Origin: Pseudomonas capeferrum
Lineage (GTDB): Bacteria > Pseudomonadota > Gammaproteobacteria > Pseudomonadales > Pseudomonadaceae
Assembly: GCF_000731675.1 (NCBI RefSeq)
Contig: NZ_JMIT01000004.1
Coordinates: 124,001 to 188,000, forward strand
Length of the DNA: 64,000 bases
Direction of reading: 5' to 3'
Of this stretch, positions 63,546 through 64,000 are shown one piece after another. Each line of letters starts with the position of its first letter. The stretch's first letter is position 1. A program made the position numbers and the translations under genes. Under the pieces are notes generated by a model that did no database searches, had not been told where the DNA came from, and worked only from the letters and a program-made list of their open reading frames with translations.

Positions 63546-64000
63546 ATGGACCTTCGTCAACTGCGCTATTTCATTGCACTCACCGAGTACCGCAGTTTCG
63601 TCCGCGCCGCCGAGGCCATGGGCATCACCCAGCCTGCCTTCAGCCGCGCCATCCAGGGCCTGGAACAAACCTTCGGCTGCCCCTTGGTCGACCGTGCCAG
63701 CAAAGCGCTGCCGCCCACCCCTGAAGGCTTGGTGGTACTGCAGCACGCCCGCCGCCTGGTACAAGGTGCCGCGCAACTGAGCAACGAAGTGCTGCAGATG
63801 ACCAAGCTCGATGCCGGAGAGTTGCACTTTGGCAGCGGCCCGGCCCTGGCCGTGCGCCTGGTCCCCGAAGCCTTGCGCCACTTCATCGACAGCCACCCGG
63901 GGATCCGCACCGCGTTGCTGGTGGACAATGCCGAACGCCTTGGCCAGGCACTGCGCCGTGAGCAGATCGAGTTTTTCGTCGACGACATCCGCCCCTTCGA
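63546..64000 (+). CDS. LysR-family regulator, N-terminal part (3' end outside window)
   Basis: The first ~151 residues of a LysR protein: helix-turn-helix MDLRQLRYFIALTEYRSFVR with SRAIQGLEQTFG, and the start of the effector domain (GELHFGSGPALAVRLVPEAL). The gene runs past the window edge. It follows the porin gene in the same direction and probably regulates a nearby aromatic or organic acid pathway, unknown from this window. Confidence 0.88.
   Translation, partial: MDLRQLRYFIALTEYRSFVRAAEAMGITQPAFSRAIQGLEQTFGCPLVDRASKALPPTPEGLVVLQHARRLVQGAAQLSNEVLQMTKLDAGELHFGSGPALAVRLVPEALRHFIDSHPGIRTALLVDNAERLGQALRREQIEFFVDDIRPF

Overview
The window is chromosomal DNA of a fluorescent Pseudomonas, most likely the P. 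putida group. Evidence: the gene order pdxJ-recO-era-rnc-lepB-lepA-mucD-mucB-mucA-algU-nadB; a phaG gene for medium-chain polyhydroxyalkanoate precursor supply; a ttgABC/ttgR efflux cluster with a recognisable TtgR operator; high GC; and many REP-type inverted repeats with a GGAGCGGCCTTGCGTCGCGA-like core. I see no prophage, transposase, integrase or CRISPR array. It reads as core genome with small accessory patches, and all assignments come from reading the sequence without database searches.

Layout. (1) 1-13.1 kb: the end of a metal-type sensor kinase, then a long minus-strand housekeeping block (translation GTPase LepA, signal peptidase, RNase III, Era, RecO, PdxJ), then the envelope-stress block mucD/mucB/mucA/algU with two AlgU-type promoters, and divergent nadB. 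Two genes found at these places in P. aeruginosa (mucC, and a DUF4845 gene between lepB and rnc) are absent. (2) 13.1-25.5 kb: ygfX/sdhE, ygfZ, an HDOD protein, a complete citrate/tricarboxylate uptake locus (tctDE two-component system, OprD-type porin, tctCBA, and an AbrB-type membrane gene overlapping tctA), ung and a CoA hydratase/hydrolase-family gene. (3) 25.5-35.4 kb: a Tyr/Arg-rich lipoprotein, a diguanylate cyclase coupled to a small zinc-finger-like gene, rsuA, phaG, tRNA-Gly(CCC), a SulP transporter, a SIR2-like DUF4917 gene behind a Fur-like box, a REP-derived tandem array, a methyltransferase and a TPM-domain protein. (4) 35.5-42.7 kb: bglX, a DctB/DctD (MifS/MifR)-like two-component system and a dicarboxylate/2-oxoglutarate permease with a sigma-54 promoter. 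(5) 42.7-53.7 kb, the most accessory part: a Fic protein behind two tandem palindromes, a secreted AEDGFDRT repeat protein, a flavin reductase, a 56-nt palindrome between a monooxygenase-domain gene and araC, an AruI-like thiamine-diphosphate enzyme with a LysR regulator, an NmrA-like reductase, an unusual MBL-fold protein with a LysR regulator, a 57-aa small protein and an oxaloacetate decarboxylase. (6) 53.7-64 kb: an EmrB/QacA exporter, ttgR/ttgABC, another OprD porin and the start of a LysR gene.

How it works together: three carboxylate uptake modules (tct, the C4/C5 permease under MifSR, OprD porins) feed central metabolism; AlgU-MucABD monitors the envelope; TtgABC and the EmrB-type pump export toxic compounds. 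The best candidates for something undescribed are the AEDGFDRT repeat protein, the Fic gene with its four-half-site operator, the 25-bp-arm perfect palindrome upstream of araC, and the putatively iron-regulated SIR2-like DUF4917 gene.
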